From: Blepharisma japonicum
Lineage: Eukaryota; Ciliophora; Heterotrichea; Heterotrichida; Blepharismidae
Length of the DNA stretch: 64,000 bases
Assembly (NCBI GenBank): GCA_949751835.1
Contig: CATKHK010000039.1
Span: forward strand, 186,001 to 250,000
Reading direction: 5' to 3'
In this document: positions 22,487 through 36,008 of the stretch, piece after piece
How the letters are laid out: every line of letters starts with the position of its first letter
How positions within the stretch are numbered: the first letter of the stretch is position 1
Program-made: the position numbers and the translations under genes
Notes under the pieces: generated by a model
Told to the model about the DNA's origin: nothing
Database searches by the model: none
What the model saw: the letters and a program-made list of their open reading frames with translations, nothing else

Positions 22487-23194
22487 ATGCAAAAGAAATT
22501 ATTATATGGTGAGGCTTCAGATGAAATATGAATCTATCAAGACGATCTTGAGTCATCCATCTTCTCAGAAGACTTTGATATTGCTAATAGTCTAGATAAG
22601 TAACATCTATTCAGCGAACTTATCAAAGATATGCTGAGCCAAATTGAAAATCAAGTAAAAAAGATTAATAACGAAAGCCAAAATCTCGAAAATAATCTTA
22701 AAGACTTAAAAGAAGAAAAGAAAAGCCTGATACAACAAATTTATGATGCCTCAAAAGATAAAAAGCAGAATAAAAACTCTAGTGAAGCATCAGTCAAAGA
22801 ATGGAAAGAAAAAGCAGAATCGAAAAGAAAAATTTTCCTTGAAGACCAGATAATTAAATATAAAATCGATAAGGAAAAAATTATATCAGAGCTAGAAAAT
22901 GTAGAAGAGTCTATGCACGAAATAAAATCACATATGAGCCAAAGGGATAAAGAAATAAGAAATCTGAGTAAAGAGCTTAACAAGGTTCACCATGAAGTAG
23001 AAAGCTTGGTATATTTAAATTCTATTCTATCAAAAAGCTGTTATAGCACAAATAGTCAGCCTTCACAGAGAATTTTATCTCAAGAAAGCTGCAGCAGTAG
23101 AAAAGAGTCGATTAATTCAGAAGAAATTCGAGCAAGGCCATCAATGTCAACTGTGGATGAGTCGAAGAGTATGATTATTCATGATAATCTATAA
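22487..23194 (+). CDS. Short coiled-coil protein with one intron
   Basis: 230 residues from ATG 22487, with a 15-nt intron at 22600-22614 and a TGA-encoded Trp in the first exon. The first 45 residues are acidic. Residues about 50-175 form a heptad-rich coiled coil (Lys, Glu, Asn, Ile), and the last 50 are Ser-rich. The start upstream of the intron is chosen because splicing joins it in frame to the long open part. No family is recognised. Confidence 0.75.
22600..22614 (+). other. 15-nt intron
   Basis: gtaacatctattcag: GT...AG. Unspliced, the frame would meet TAA at its second codon. Confidence 0.85.
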
Positions 23195-23437
23195 ATAAAT
23201 TGTAAAATTGTTAAGATATTTGCTTTATAATTCAAAATGAATATGTTAAATTCTCCACACTTTCAATTGTTGAAATATTGGCTTGCCAATATATCAATGA
23301 TAAAATCCAGTCTCCAGCGCTTCATTAGTATATATATTCTTCATTAACTCTAGCATTATAAAACACTCCATTTTTCACATCATGCAATTTGGCTCATTTT
23401 ATGTGCCAAGCCACTTTTTGCAATAAATAGTGAAAAA

Positions 23438-26400
23438 ATGTTTGAAGCCTTACTTGAAAGAATTCTTCTCGCAAAACTTGGAAAATATATTGAAGGACTT
23501 GATAGGGAAAATTTAAAAATTGCTGTGTGAAGTGGAGACATAATTCTAGAAAATGTTCATCTTAAGACCGAAACTTTATTAATGCTTCAACTTCCTTTAA
23601 TTCTTCACTATTCTCGAGTATCTAGGCTTGAAATAAGAATTCCATGACTCCAGCTTGGATCTAGTCCTGTCGAAATAAATCTCCAAGGAGTATTTGCAAT
23701 AGTTGCCCCTCAACAGAAAAGCACATGGAATTATAGCGAAGATGGAGAAATTTTGCGAAGAAAAGAACATATAGCAGCAAATGAGCTGAGGTGGAAGCAA
23801 TTACAGGAACAAAAGACTCTTTCGGCAGAGGAAGAATTAAAGCAAAAAAGTTATCTTGAAAAACTCGCTTCAAGAATAATTGATAATTTAAAAGTCACGA
23901 TTGAAGACATACATTTTAGGTTTGAACACAATATGGATGGAAGACGATTTTCAAGTGGGCTTACTTTAGAGAAAGTTGAATGTTATACTACAAACCAATA
24001 TTGGAATAAAGAATATACAGATAGACAGCAAGAAGGCAGTGCTGGGAAATCAATATATAAATTACTGAATATTGTCGGATTTGGAATATATTGGAAAAAC
24101 GATGATGACAAAATATTGAGCCAATTGAGTTCAGAAAATGAAATTATTGAAGCGTTAAAAAAGCGAACTTATGAGTGTCAAATTAATGATTATTTAATAT
24201 TGCCAAGTAAGATCTAAATAGTTAACGCCACAACACAAATTATTCACAATGGAGACTTAACACAGCTGGACAAGCCAAGATATGCAATTGATGTAGCTAT
24301 GCCTGAAATCTATACAAAATTCCACCAAAAACAGTTTCATGACATTATTAAAGTCTGTGACTATTTAGCTGAATATAATAAATTCATACTTAAAGCGTAA
24401 CATCCAATTAGAGAAAATAAAAAGAAATTTGTAGCACTTAGCCCAATAGTAAGAAGCCCTCGATCACTTCTTAAATTCGGAATTGAATGTGTATTAAAAA
24501 CAGTAAAACAAAGAAAAAATCGTGCAGTTGATTTATTTAAAATCCCTAAAGACCTTAAAGATTTTTATGAGTCAAGCTTCAAACTTCTTCATCTAAAATT
24601 TAAAAAAGAAGGAACTTTAAGCACAGAAAAGACTGCTTTATATAATAGAATTATTTTTATTACCCCTTTAGAAGAGCTTCGAAAATGGACTGACCAAGTT
24701 CTTTCTGTATTAGATAAAGAAGAAAAAGAAAAAGTAGAAAATTCCAAGAAAAGAGGGTGGATGTCTTATATATGAGGCGGCCCAGAAACAACCCAAGAAA
24801 AAGATGACGAAGCTTATGAACAGATTTTTGGCGAAAGCATTCAAGAATGGCAGCCTCCTGAAGTCTCAAAAAGCTATGTCTGGCTTGAATTCGAGTTCAG
24901 ACTACAGAAAGGCTCCCTTGAGCTTTGCAAATATAAAAAAGGTAGTGGAGAAGAGCTAGAAAGCTTGGAATTCAGACATGAAAGATTCCTATTTAAAATC
25001 GCTTTAAGGACTCCTGGTGGAGATTTGTGTATTTCTGCTCAAAGTATTTCCATAATATCAGTAACTTCTGAAGGAGAAAAAATTGTCTGCCAAAAATTAC
25101 AAGAAAATACTTTACCTTTGGCGATGCTTGCAGTCTCATTAAAACCTGAAGCCGAAGATGTTGCTGCATCTGTAGAATTTCAGTCACAGCCTTTTGAGGT
25201 GAATTTTAATCCAGATGCTTTATGCATGTTTTGCTCTTTTTTTATTGTCCCAAATGTAGCAGAAGCCACCAAAGCAGCTGCATGAGATACTTTACAAGAA
25301 TTTCAAGACTCAACACAAGAGACTTTGACTGATTTATTATATGGAGAAACAAAATACATTTTAAAAATCCATGCATGTGGCCCACGAATAACGCTTCCTT
25401 CTCCAACTGGCCAAGGTAAGTTTGTGCTTAATCTGGGAGAAGCAGAAATTTATAACGAAATTTCTGAAGCAGAAGGGCTATATGAAGAATTTTATATTCA
25501 TATTTCCAATATAAGCTTTCTCCATTCACAGGATTTTATTAATTTTACGCCTGTTGTCCCGTCTTTTGAAATAAATACTTCTTTAGATGTACTAAAATCA
25601 AGATACAAAAAGCGGAAATGGGAAAGAAACGAAAGACAATATATTGAGGTTGCAGATTTAGTTATGTCAGGGTCAATCCCTGTACTAAGAGTGATTCTGT
25701 CGCCTTCTATTTATAATCAAATTTTAAGGCTAGGTGAAATATTTAAGCTAGATGATGAAGTATGAAGCACCATTATTTTAGAAAAAAGGATTATCATGAG
25801 AAAAGCGGTCACAATTGCAAAATTAAAGAAGAAAAATGCAAGTATTCAGTCCTGGCACAGCTATTTTGCAGTCCTTTCAGCGGGGTATATCTATTTTTTC
25901 AATAACGAAAAAGAAACTCTTGCAGCGAATTATTATTATATTAAAGATTGCAGCATCGTCGATATATCAGATCAAATCGGGATTCCAAATACCTTAAAAC
26001 TATTAAACAGATTTGGTGAATGTGTGATAACTTTTGACAAGCCAGCAGAAATGGCAAAATGGATGGATAAATTAAATGACCAAATCACAGAATTAATGAC
26101 TTATACAAGTGCAGCAGCAAAAGATCCGACTCCAAAGGCAAATAAGTTGTGGTGTGTAATTGATTTTTCATACCCAGAAATTTCACTAAAGCTTAGTAAT
26201 GAAGAAGGAGCTGAGCTTGCTGAGTTTGAGCTAAACGAGCTCTCTATGAAAGGACTTTTAAACACTTTTGACTTAGGAGTCCACGCAACACTTGAATCTC
26301 TGAACATTAAAGACCTACAGCGAAATAGCCCTTCTATTCATTTTAACTATTTTGTAAGGACTTTAAATGAAGATAAAGGCTTAATGGACTTCAAATTCCA

Positions 26401-29400
26401 ATATCTTTCAAGGGCTTCTATAGATTATAACGACACTGATGTTGTTTCTATGGCAAGCTTTGGAACTTTACAAATAAATTGAAATCCTGATATTATAGGA
26501 ATTATTTTAAATTTCTTTGCTTTTGCCAGATATTCAGATCCAGCTTCCCTTGTTAGCACACTTACACACCAGCAGACATTAGGAAAGCTCCAGTCAGACC
26601 ATGTCCTTTTTAATTTAAGTTTGAAAATAGAAAAACTTGATTTATATTTAAATAATGTCCAAAAAGAACTGTGCATAGCACTTGTGTCGATACAAAATAC
26701 AGATACATCAATTTTGATTAGAAATGGAGGCTCAGAATTCTCTGGGTTTTTGGGGAATCTACTTGTAGATGATTTGACAAATTATCCAAAAACGGCAGTA
26801 TCAAATCATCGGTATTTATATCCTTTTACTCTATTGTCAGTTAGAGATAGTTCTCAATTTCTTTTGAAGTTTAAAATTTGTATGTACTCTGAAGATAATC
26901 CTGATAAGCCATTAGATACATCCACTATTGTTAATATTGAAATGAACTCAATAAATATGGTTTATATTCAGCAGCCATTCTTAAGGATCATTGATTATTT
27001 TTCATATAAAATATTAGGAGTTTTTGATGTAAATGCTAGAGCTAGGGACATAAATCATTGATCTCCTCTTTATCGTTTATCTTATCTTCTAAATTTATCA
27101 ACAATTCAGTCTCTTCAAGAGGAGTCAGGACTCTATCAAGATACAAGAAGTTTCACCTCTATGACAATAAATATTAAAAACCCTCATATTACTCTTACAC
27201 CCCGTCCTGATTATCCTGATTACCTTATAGTCGATTTAGGTGACATTAATATAACAAATAAGCATGGAATCAGCACAAATCGAGGCGATGAAGTTTGACT
27301 TGATATTTATACGATTTTTATGAAAAATGTCAATATCAGTAGCAAAACTCAAGATGTGGCTGATAAACTTGACTTTCTGCTTACTTTTGAAAGGCCTGTT
27401 TTAACTAATTTACAACAATTGAACAGAAGTATTGATAAGAGTTTCATTATAAGAGGAGAATCAAATGAAGTAAAATTGACTTTTTCTCAAAATGACTATA
27501 AAACTATCCTGAAACTTGTAGACTTAAATCTGTCTTATGATGATCAAATGGAAGAATATATTAATCCTGAATGTGTGCCACCTTTGAAAATTGATAATTT
27601 GCCTGACCATGGAGGAGTTTTCATTAATTTAAATATAGATATTGGACTTTTTGCATTGCTGCTAAACCATAAAGATCAGGAAATCGCTGAAATTGTAGGG
27701 ACAAGAACGAATATTAAAATGATCAAATATAATGATTATTCTATGGATATGGGATTTGTCTGTAAAGGCTTGCTAGGCTTAATAGATAAAATTAAAGTTT
27801 CCAGTGAGGCCACAAATGAAACCCGACTTTCTCAAGAAATTTTCACAATTCCTTCACATTGTCAAAGCATTCTTGAAGGAAATCGTCTGTCTCATGTACT
27901 ATTTGGGCCTTTAGAAGAAGATAATGAATTATCACCTATAGAAAGAGAGTCTACTTTTCGTCTTGATTTAAAAAGTAGCTTTGATGGTTCTAAAGACATT
28001 ATAGTTGAGCTTATCCAAGTCAGGATCAATTTTCACTATGCAATTATAATGGAAATTCAAAATTTCTTCTATTATGGGATGCCTGATTATACAGACGAAA
28101 ACGATACCCCATTTGACTATATGCACAAATACAGGCCTACTCCAAGCCAAATTTCAAAAGAAGTTCTCGTACAGTGACTAGCTCCAAAATTAATGATAAA
28201 TGTCTGTATAAAAAAACCAATAGTAATTTTGCCTTGTTTAGACACTAATCGAGTTTTAGTGGCCCAGACTGATTTTAACTATATGATGATGAGAGAAAAT
28301 GAAGCCAAAGCAATCACTGGAGAAGTCCCATCTGCAATTAAAAAATTTGTAGCCCATGAATTAGAACTCTACACTTGTAAACCAGACGAATTAGTGTCGA
28401 AAAAATCATTTGAAAATGTGAAGAAAAGGAGAATCCAGGAGCCTCTGCAATTGATTTTTGCTAGCGTGGAACAAAGAGTTGAGGATCGTATGAATTATGA
28501 TACTGATTGGCAAATAGAAAACTTGACGTTAATAATATCACATCAAGATATCAATTTAATTGCTTCTGTTATGAAATTTCAAAGCGAAATGCTGGAAAGA
28601 GAAGCAAAACTTATAAAAGAGCTTGAAACTGCTCCTAAAAGAAATACTCAAAAAATTGAACTGCCGAAAGCACCTGTTAATAAATCAAGAATGAGAGGAA
28701 GAACTGACTGTGAAAGAGAAACGCTCCCAGTAAACCCAGCTCCTATAAGTCTCCAAAACTTAAAAATCTCAAGCAAAACGAACTACTACTTCGGCGGCAT
28801 TAATGTGCTGATTATTAATGATGGCTCTGGAGCTTATTCTCCTGTTATAGACTTTACTATAAGCCAGTTTAAACTAAAGCAAGACCAAAATGGTGACGAA
28901 TCCAACATAAAAGCAGAGCTGGACATTCGGTCCAGCTACTATAACCCATTTATTGACATGTGGGAGCCTTTTATAGAAATGTTCATTCTAAATGTCGAGG
29001 TTTTTGACTCTCCAAACTTAAACCCAAGAAAACAAGTTATGCTGCTTTTCAACCCTTCATTGCCATTTAATATAAATTTGACAGAAATTATGATTAAGCA
29101 TACGTTGAAGATTTTAAGCTCATGGAGCACTTCAGAACAAAGGGTAGAAGGAAAAGAGGTTGTGTCCCCTTTATGTGTCATTAACAAAACAGGGTGCAAT
29201 ATGCAAGCCTGAAAGACTAATATTATGGACACCAGCCCAAAAATCATAATTGAAGTACCAGCTGGGAAGTCTGTTGATTATGAAATAAATGCAAATGATA
29301 TGAGGACTATAGAAATTTCTCAGGAATTTTTAACAGTGTCGCTTTTTAAGCCTGAAATGCCTTTTCCGCCAATTAATAATATACCAATCAATAAAGTCCA

Positions 29401-32400
29401 ATGCTTAACTGTAGATGTGGACTGCTATGGGCAGCAATTTCCAATTATATTAGAAATAGGGCTGATTGAGACCAGAAAAATTCTGACAGTAAGAAGCTCA
29501 ATTGTAATTTTAAATGAGACAACGTTTGACATTAAGCTACTTTTCAGCAAATTTTTAGAATCTGAAGAAAAAATCTGCAATGCTAAACAAGAATGCTCAG
29601 TTCCTATTGATTTTGTTAACCATTTATTAGGCTTCATGCCAGTTGATTCAGATATATTTGAATGGACAATGATAAGGCTGCAAGAATTTTCTAGTCAAAA
29701 TCATGGCCATTCTGCAGAAATAAAAATAGGGAATTCTCACGTCGAGTTGTATTTAATCCGGGACCTTGCAAACCCTCAAAAGAAAACCATTGCTATTAAG
29801 CCACCCACAATAATTAGAAACCACTTACCTTGTGACTTATCAATGAGACTTTATTATCAAAATAAGCACGAGTATACAGAAATTTTTATTTTAGCAGGAC
29901 AAACTTATGAAGAATATGCAATAAGCTCAACCAAAGACCTTCATGCAGCAATTACTTTTAGGAATTTTTCATATAGTAATCGCCAGTGTATTATTTCTCG
30001 TAGAGGAGATAAGCCAGCTACGACTATAACGTTTTTAGATCAAAATGGAGATGCTATAACTGTTTTGATTGACTATCGTAAAGAAGGGTCTCATATGATA
30101 ACTCTTTATTCGGCTGTTGTGCTAGTCAATAATACGTCTTTGCCGATCACTTTTTATACAAAAAAGAAAGGACATAGCAAAATTGTGGCTGGACAAAATA
30201 ATATTGATCCTCTCGTTCCTTGCTTTTTTACTAAAAAAATAGCCATTGGGATGGGAAAGAGCAAGTCAGAACATTTCAAAATCAATACAATAGGAGCACA
30301 GACTATGATTGAAATAGAAGGAGAGCCGGACGAAGAAGGCTTAAAAACAAAATATCAATTTATATATGAAGTTCAGCTTGTCCAATCCGTTCCTAATGAG
30401 CTAATTTTTACCAGAATGGTCATTGTATCTCCCAGATTTTTGCTCGTGAATAATTTGAAGCAGGATTTAATTATAAAACAATTTAAAAGTCCTTCAAAAG
30501 ATGTCATTTTAAAACCTGAAAGCAGAGAACCATTCCACTGGCCAGACTGCATGTCAAATGAACTTATGAATATCAAGGTCTTAGAAGACCACTGGGGCTG
30601 GTCAGGAGCATTCAGCATTTCAAGTGTTGGCACTTTTACAGTCCAATGTCGAAATTTAAGAGATCCTGGGGTCTTTGTACTAATAAAGGTTGAAATAAAG
30701 CTCCAAACAAGCACAGCATATATTGTTTTTGAAGAAGAAAATGAGAGGTTTTGCTCTTATAGAATAGAAAATTTTTCAAAACATATTTCTATGATGGTTT
30801 ACCAACAAGGCTGTAAAGACGAAATGAGGTATATTGACGTAATGTCAATGACACCTTTTGCTTTTAGTAAACCTTTGCTTGACCATGAACTTGTCGTTGA
30901 GTTCTTTATAGGGTCTTTAGAAGATTTTCCTGTACAGACTAATTGTAAATATAGATTTTCCTTTGACAAAATAAATTTGACATATAGAGTTCCGATTTTG
31001 ATGACTCAAGAATTAGGATACGTCATATTTGGCATCACTATAAGTGAATCTGCTACCAAAGTTCTGAGATTTGCTGACGTCCCATTAGGAAAAATTACTT
31101 CAGAAAATGAAATGATTTTAACCCAGTTTAATATAAACATCCCTCGGTTTGGAATTTCTTTTATAGAGCACTATCACGACAAAGCTGCCGAAGTTTTATA
31201 TTTTTCTGCTAATAATATAACTCTCCTTATGCAGACCACAAAGCGGCAATGAAAAGTAGAAATGCTGGTGGAAACTCTTCAAATCGACAACCAATATAAC
31301 CCAAGTGCAATTTTCCCTGTCCTTATCTTCCCTAATGAGTACAATGAAAACCGAATAGTTCATTTATCAATCTGTGCATATATTGATGAAAATCCTAACT
31401 GTGACCATTTTGAGACATTTGAGCTGCTTATCCAGCCACTTACTATTAATCTTGAAAGCGCAATTATAAGGAAACTTATGGAGTATATCGGAAGATTAAC
31501 CATGCAGGAATCCCCTGTTTATGAGTCACAAAAAATCTATGAAGCCTATTTCAGCCCAACTTGGTCAGTAAAAGAGCCGATTACACAAGATAAAAGATTT
31601 TATTTTGCAAAACTGAAACTCTGCCCTATAAAATTAATTTTGACCTTTGTACCACTTAAAGAGACTGAAGAAACTGCAAATGATGCGTTCGCGACTATTA
31701 CAAAAGCACTGGGGATGGCAATTACTGCAATTGAATCAGCCCCTATAAAGCTGTACTCAGTAGAAATGAATGATCTTTTTGGGACACAAATGCAGATTGT
31801 TTCAGGGCTGCTTATGCATTATAAAGGACAGCTTGCAAGTGAAATTTTTTCGTTAATTGGACATGCAGAAGTACTTGGAAACCCTATTGGGCTGCTTAAT
31901 AATTTAGGAACAGGGTTTGTGGATTTCTTTTATGAGCCAGCACAAGGGCTGATTAATGGCCCGATGAGTGCTGGAAAAGGCTTTATCAAAGGAGCAGGAT
32001 CACTTGTAAAAAATACTGTACAAGGGACGTTTGGGACAGTTTCGAAGCTTGCAAGCAGCTTGGCGACTGGGATTTCTTCATTGACTCAAAGCAGAGAATA
32101 TTTCTTAGAAAGGCAGCGTGATAAAATAAAAAATAAGCCTAGAAACCTTGTTGATGGAGTTGGGCTTGGATTCAAATCATTTTTCAGAAATTTAGGAAAA
32201 GGAATTACTGGTGTTGTTTCTGAACCTTATAAAGGCTATAAAAAAAACAAAGTAAAAGGAATGATCAAAGGTGGAGTCAGAGGATTGACAGGACTTGTTG
32301 TTAAACCAGTAGCAGGAATGCTTGATGCTGCAAGCAAAACAGCTGAAGGAGTCAAAAATACTGCAAATGCTTTTGAAAAAGTTAGTGTCTATAATAGGGC

Positions 32401-32815
32401 AAGAGCTCCTAGACCATTTTATGGGAACAGTTTTCTTATCAAGCCTTATAATGAATATGACGCTCAATCATTATTTTTTGTCAATCAGCTACAAAAAGGA
32501 ATTTATTCAAGGGAAAGATTTATTGCTCAGTCTGTAAGTAAAGATATAAGAGGACAAAAACTTTTAGCGATTTTATTTTTCGGGATTCTTATTCTTGCAG
32601 ATATAAGAACAAAAAAGATACTTTGGGAAGTTAACACTTCGACAATTGAAAATTTAGAAGTCATTGAAAGAAAAGGGCTTGTCTTGTATACTTTGCCAAG
32701 CAAACATAAGAAACATAAAAAGAAAGTCTCATTTTTGATTCCATTCCCAAATCAAGCAGCTGTGGATAAGCTGTCGAAGAAAATTAAGGATGTGATGGCA
32801 CAAATCAAATCATAA
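23438..32815 (+). CDS. VPS13: VPS13-family bridge-like lipid transfer protein
   Basis: About 3115 residues after removing two 15-nt introns (24207-24221, 24397-24411) and reading about eleven TGA codons as Trp; the open segments all share one frame. The N-terminus (MFEALLERILLAKLGKYIEG...ENLKIAVWSGDIILENV) is a textbook chorein domain. A PH domain is inserted at about 785-885. The VPS13 adaptor-binding (SHR-BD) region lies at about 2120-2580, the ATG2_C-like amphipathic segment (GNPIGLLNNLGTGFVDFFYE) at about 2800-2870, and a C-terminal PH-like region at the end. VPS13 proteins form a hydrophobic groove that moves phospholipids between membranes at contact sites. The length matches the family. 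The largest gene in the window. Confidence 0.95.
24207..24221 (+). other. 15-nt intron in VPS13
   Basis: gtaagatctaaatag: GT...AG, removes an in-frame TAA. Confidence 0.9.
24397..24411 (+). other. 15-nt intron in VPS13
   Basis: gtaacatccaattag: GT...AG, removes an in-frame TAA; the flanks join as Lys-Ala-Glu-Asn. Confidence 0.9.
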
Positions 32816-32936
32816 ATACATAATTTATTTTAATTAATTTTAATATATCATTATTCTTCTATCTATATCTTATTTTGAAAAGATTTTATAAAGCAAAACC
32901 TTTATAATTAACATTTTAAATTAATAACTTCAAGAA

Positions 32937-33626
32937 ATGGGAAACTTAAAATACTATGCAGGAGCATCTGCTGTTTCTCCTTTACTATGAAGTGCAGAGC
33001 AGGTTTATAACAAATACTACACAATAGAGATTCCAATGGACGTTGAAGATATTTTATTCATCCAAGAAGGATGTGAAAATCTTAATCAGCCTATGGGGAT
33101 ACCAGGGATTAAACATTCATATTTAGTTGCTGTTACTTATACTGGCAAAAAAATAAGATATGATTACTATGCAGACAGCATTGACCCTAAAATCACTTAT
33201 AATTACTACGATGATTCTGAAAAAAATATATTCAGACAAAATAGAGCTGTTCCAGGCTATTTAGTTAGAGATGTGACTGCGAAATTTGACAAACATTCAA
33301 AAAAGACACAGTATGATGCTATTCAGCATAACTGCCAACATGTTGTAAGAGACTCTTTTAATGAATTAACAGGAAGAGATGAGCTGCTTCTTAGGAATGA
33401 TTTTGTGAGATGATTTGGGAAAAAACTTTCAGAAGAGCAAAAGAAGCAGTATGATGAAGAATGAGGGGTTAGAGAACATATAGGAGATAGGCTTGAAAGA
33501 AAAATAAAAGCAATGCTTGATGCAGGCTATACATATGAGGAAATTTATAATTTGATAAAAAATGACAATATTGGAGAAATTAAGAAAATAATGGAAAAAG
33601 TATCAAAACATAAGGATAACCAGTAG
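32937..33626 (+). CDS. Possible LRAT/PPPDE-like (papain-fold) protein
   Basis: 229 residues with TGA-encoded Trp codons both before and after the central open part; it starts MGNLKYY (possible N-myristoylation). The central region has a His in GIKHSYLVAV (His60) followed about 70 residues later by HNCQHVVRDSFNELTG (Cys133). The order His then Asn-Cys-x-His is that of circularly permuted papain-like enzymes such as LRAT acyltransferases and PPPDE/DeSI peptidases. The C-terminal 90 residues are helical and charged. Which of these activities, if any, it has cannot be told from the sequence. Confidence 0.55.
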
Positions 33627-33678
33627 AAAAGAAATTTTTTGAATAATTATTGAAATTAATGATCTTTACCTTACCCAT

Positions 33679-35958
33679 TTAAATATTTTCTTTAGATATC
33701 TTATAAGGATCCAAAATAACATCATTTCTTCCTTCAAGATCCTTAAAATAAAGTCCTCTTAAATCTTTTTGGCTCTCATCATGTGTTCGCCCATACATTC
33801 TTTCAGCAGCTATTCTATTTCCCCACACAAGTCCTTTCCTCACTCTTTGAGGAACATCATTAAATTGGACATATAGCGTGTACTTAAATAATAAAATTAA
33901 ATGCTCAATAATCATAAAATAAAGCCATTTTTCTTGAGGTAAATCTAAATCGAATATATCAATTGTAAAGATCATGATTCCTGTATTTGTGAGAGCACCC
34001 ATAGTCGAAATTGTCCTCAAAATTACTTGCCAATATCCTATTGAGTTGGCTAGCATCGGAAAAGGTCTTTTTGTCAGCCAGCAAAGCTTATATGAGTCTA
34101 CACGTATTTCGAGAATATTCATACCTAAAGCCAAAAGTGGGACTAGTGGTAGTGCAGCTGAAAACATTACTACATATCCATAATCAATCACAATTTCCAT
34201 ATAATCATCTAGTGGTGTTTCATAGTCTTCAAGCTTATTTTGTGCTTCAATAGGTGTCATTTCTTCTCTCACCTGTTCACCTCTTTGTTTACTCTTTTCA
34301 ATTTCTTTTCTTTCTTTCCAAAGCTTGATTTTTCTCATAATGATTGGTTTTCCTAATTCAATAAAGTTTAAAAGCATTTTGATAATAAAAATAACACCCA
34401 GCTGTGTCCTAAGCTCACTCATGCAGTCCTCTTCTAGTCCGCAGCCTTCAATGTAATATTTCACAAAGGCAATATAAAATAATGAAATATATGAGTTTAC
34501 GAATTGGAAAAGATATAGTTTAAATATCAAGGAATCGAAATATTGGGAATCATATTCGTAATTTTCCCAGTCTGTTAAAATTTTCGCAACTTTTCTGTAA
34601 ACAAAATTCATTACTTGGATTTGAATTGCATTCAGTAATGCACAAAAACGATGTGCTTGTCCAAAATTGGAGGCGGTAAGGTTAGCTCGATATAAAAAGA
34701 TGCCAGCCACTGCTATGAAAACAATGCTTGCGAATAAAATAGCAATATTTATCCCAATGAATCTTTTTGCGCCTTCTTTGATTATTTTATTTGAAAATTT
34801 TTTTTGTCTTCCTGAAATTGGGTCTTTTTTATATACTCCTTTAAAGCCAGGACGTTGAAGCTCAACAACATTTAAGTCTACAGTTCCCCACATTCAAGAT
34901 AGTTCATTCTGCCTACGTATTCAAAGTTTGTCTAAAAGTGCTGATCCTAAAGCAAGAAATACAGAAAAAATGAGTAGACCCATTTCTGATTTCGTCATCT
35001 CTTTTGTTGTGTCATTCATATCCTGATAACGATATTCAACCCAAAAAAGAGCACATCCCAGCATTGCTGGTAAAATAAGCCATTTAACATAATAGTCAAG
35101 CCATGCAAAATATATAGCGATTTTCTCACCAAAATATTTTCGGATTTCTTTGAAATTTTGAGGCTTATAAATTGCCCAGAATGATCCCCAATTTTTTCTA
35201 AGATATGCCAACTGGTCTTCATTATGGATACAATACCCTGCAGTTATGATTTTATTATCAATTAAATCAGCTATATCAACCACAGAAGTAATCATTTCAA
35301 AGAGAAGTCTTACTTTGTCTTTATACCTAAACATTGTAAATCTTTCTTCAATCAATTTCGCTTTTTTCTCATCATTTTTGTAAGCTTTATATAGCTTCTC
35401 CAAGTTCACGCTATCATCCTGACTATTCTCAATGTCCATCTCAAAAATAGCATAAGGTGAAATAAATGAGTATCCGCATTTTTCCTCATCTTTTCTATCT
35501 AATTGAACTAAATAATCAGAAAGACAAGCCTGGACCTTTGAGTTATAATCGCTCATCCCAATTTTGCAAAAAATCTCATCTTTGTCCCTAGAAAAAAATA
35601 ATTTAATACGAAGCATAAGTTTTGTTTCAAAGATCTTGAATAGGCACATTAAAATTAAAAGCAAAAATCGATGATATTCGATCTCTTCTTGGCTGTCTTT
35701 TAAAAATGCATTAAAATCTTTATTTAGATCGTTTCTTAAATCGTTGTTTTCATCTTCAGAAATCTTAAAGGCAGACTTGAAAATTTCAGTACATTTTGCT
35801 TTGGAGAATTTTCGGTTTTGCAATTGCTCTTTGAGTTTTGGGTCTCTTGAGAAGAGGTTTGGGAAGACAAGAACGTAGACATAATCGTCATCTGATATTT
35901 GGACTGTTCTCTGTCCGCTAAGTGCCATAAGATCGCAAGAATTGTCCTGAGCTGACAT
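33679..35958 (-). CDS. Anoctamin (TMEM16) family channel or scramblase
   Basis: 759 residues; TGA at 34921-34923 is Trp346 and a second TGA-Trp follows shortly. The cytosolic N-terminus (about 1-270) leads to the anoctamin signature IRKYFGEKIAIYFAWLDYY (about 272-290), after which about ten hydrophobic helices follow. DYGYVVMFSAALPLVPLLAL and NILEIRVDSYK (about 614-624) match TM6 with Asn/Glu residues of the Ca2+ site; Glu685 in FMIIEHLILLFK is another candidate ligand. Family members are Ca2+-activated chloride channels or lipid scramblases; the sequence alone does not separate the two. It is shorter than most animal anoctamins. Confidence 0.9.
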
Positions 35959-36008
35959 TTATATAGAGTCCATTTAAGTTAAATTAGTAGTTTAATTAAA
36001 ATGATTTA

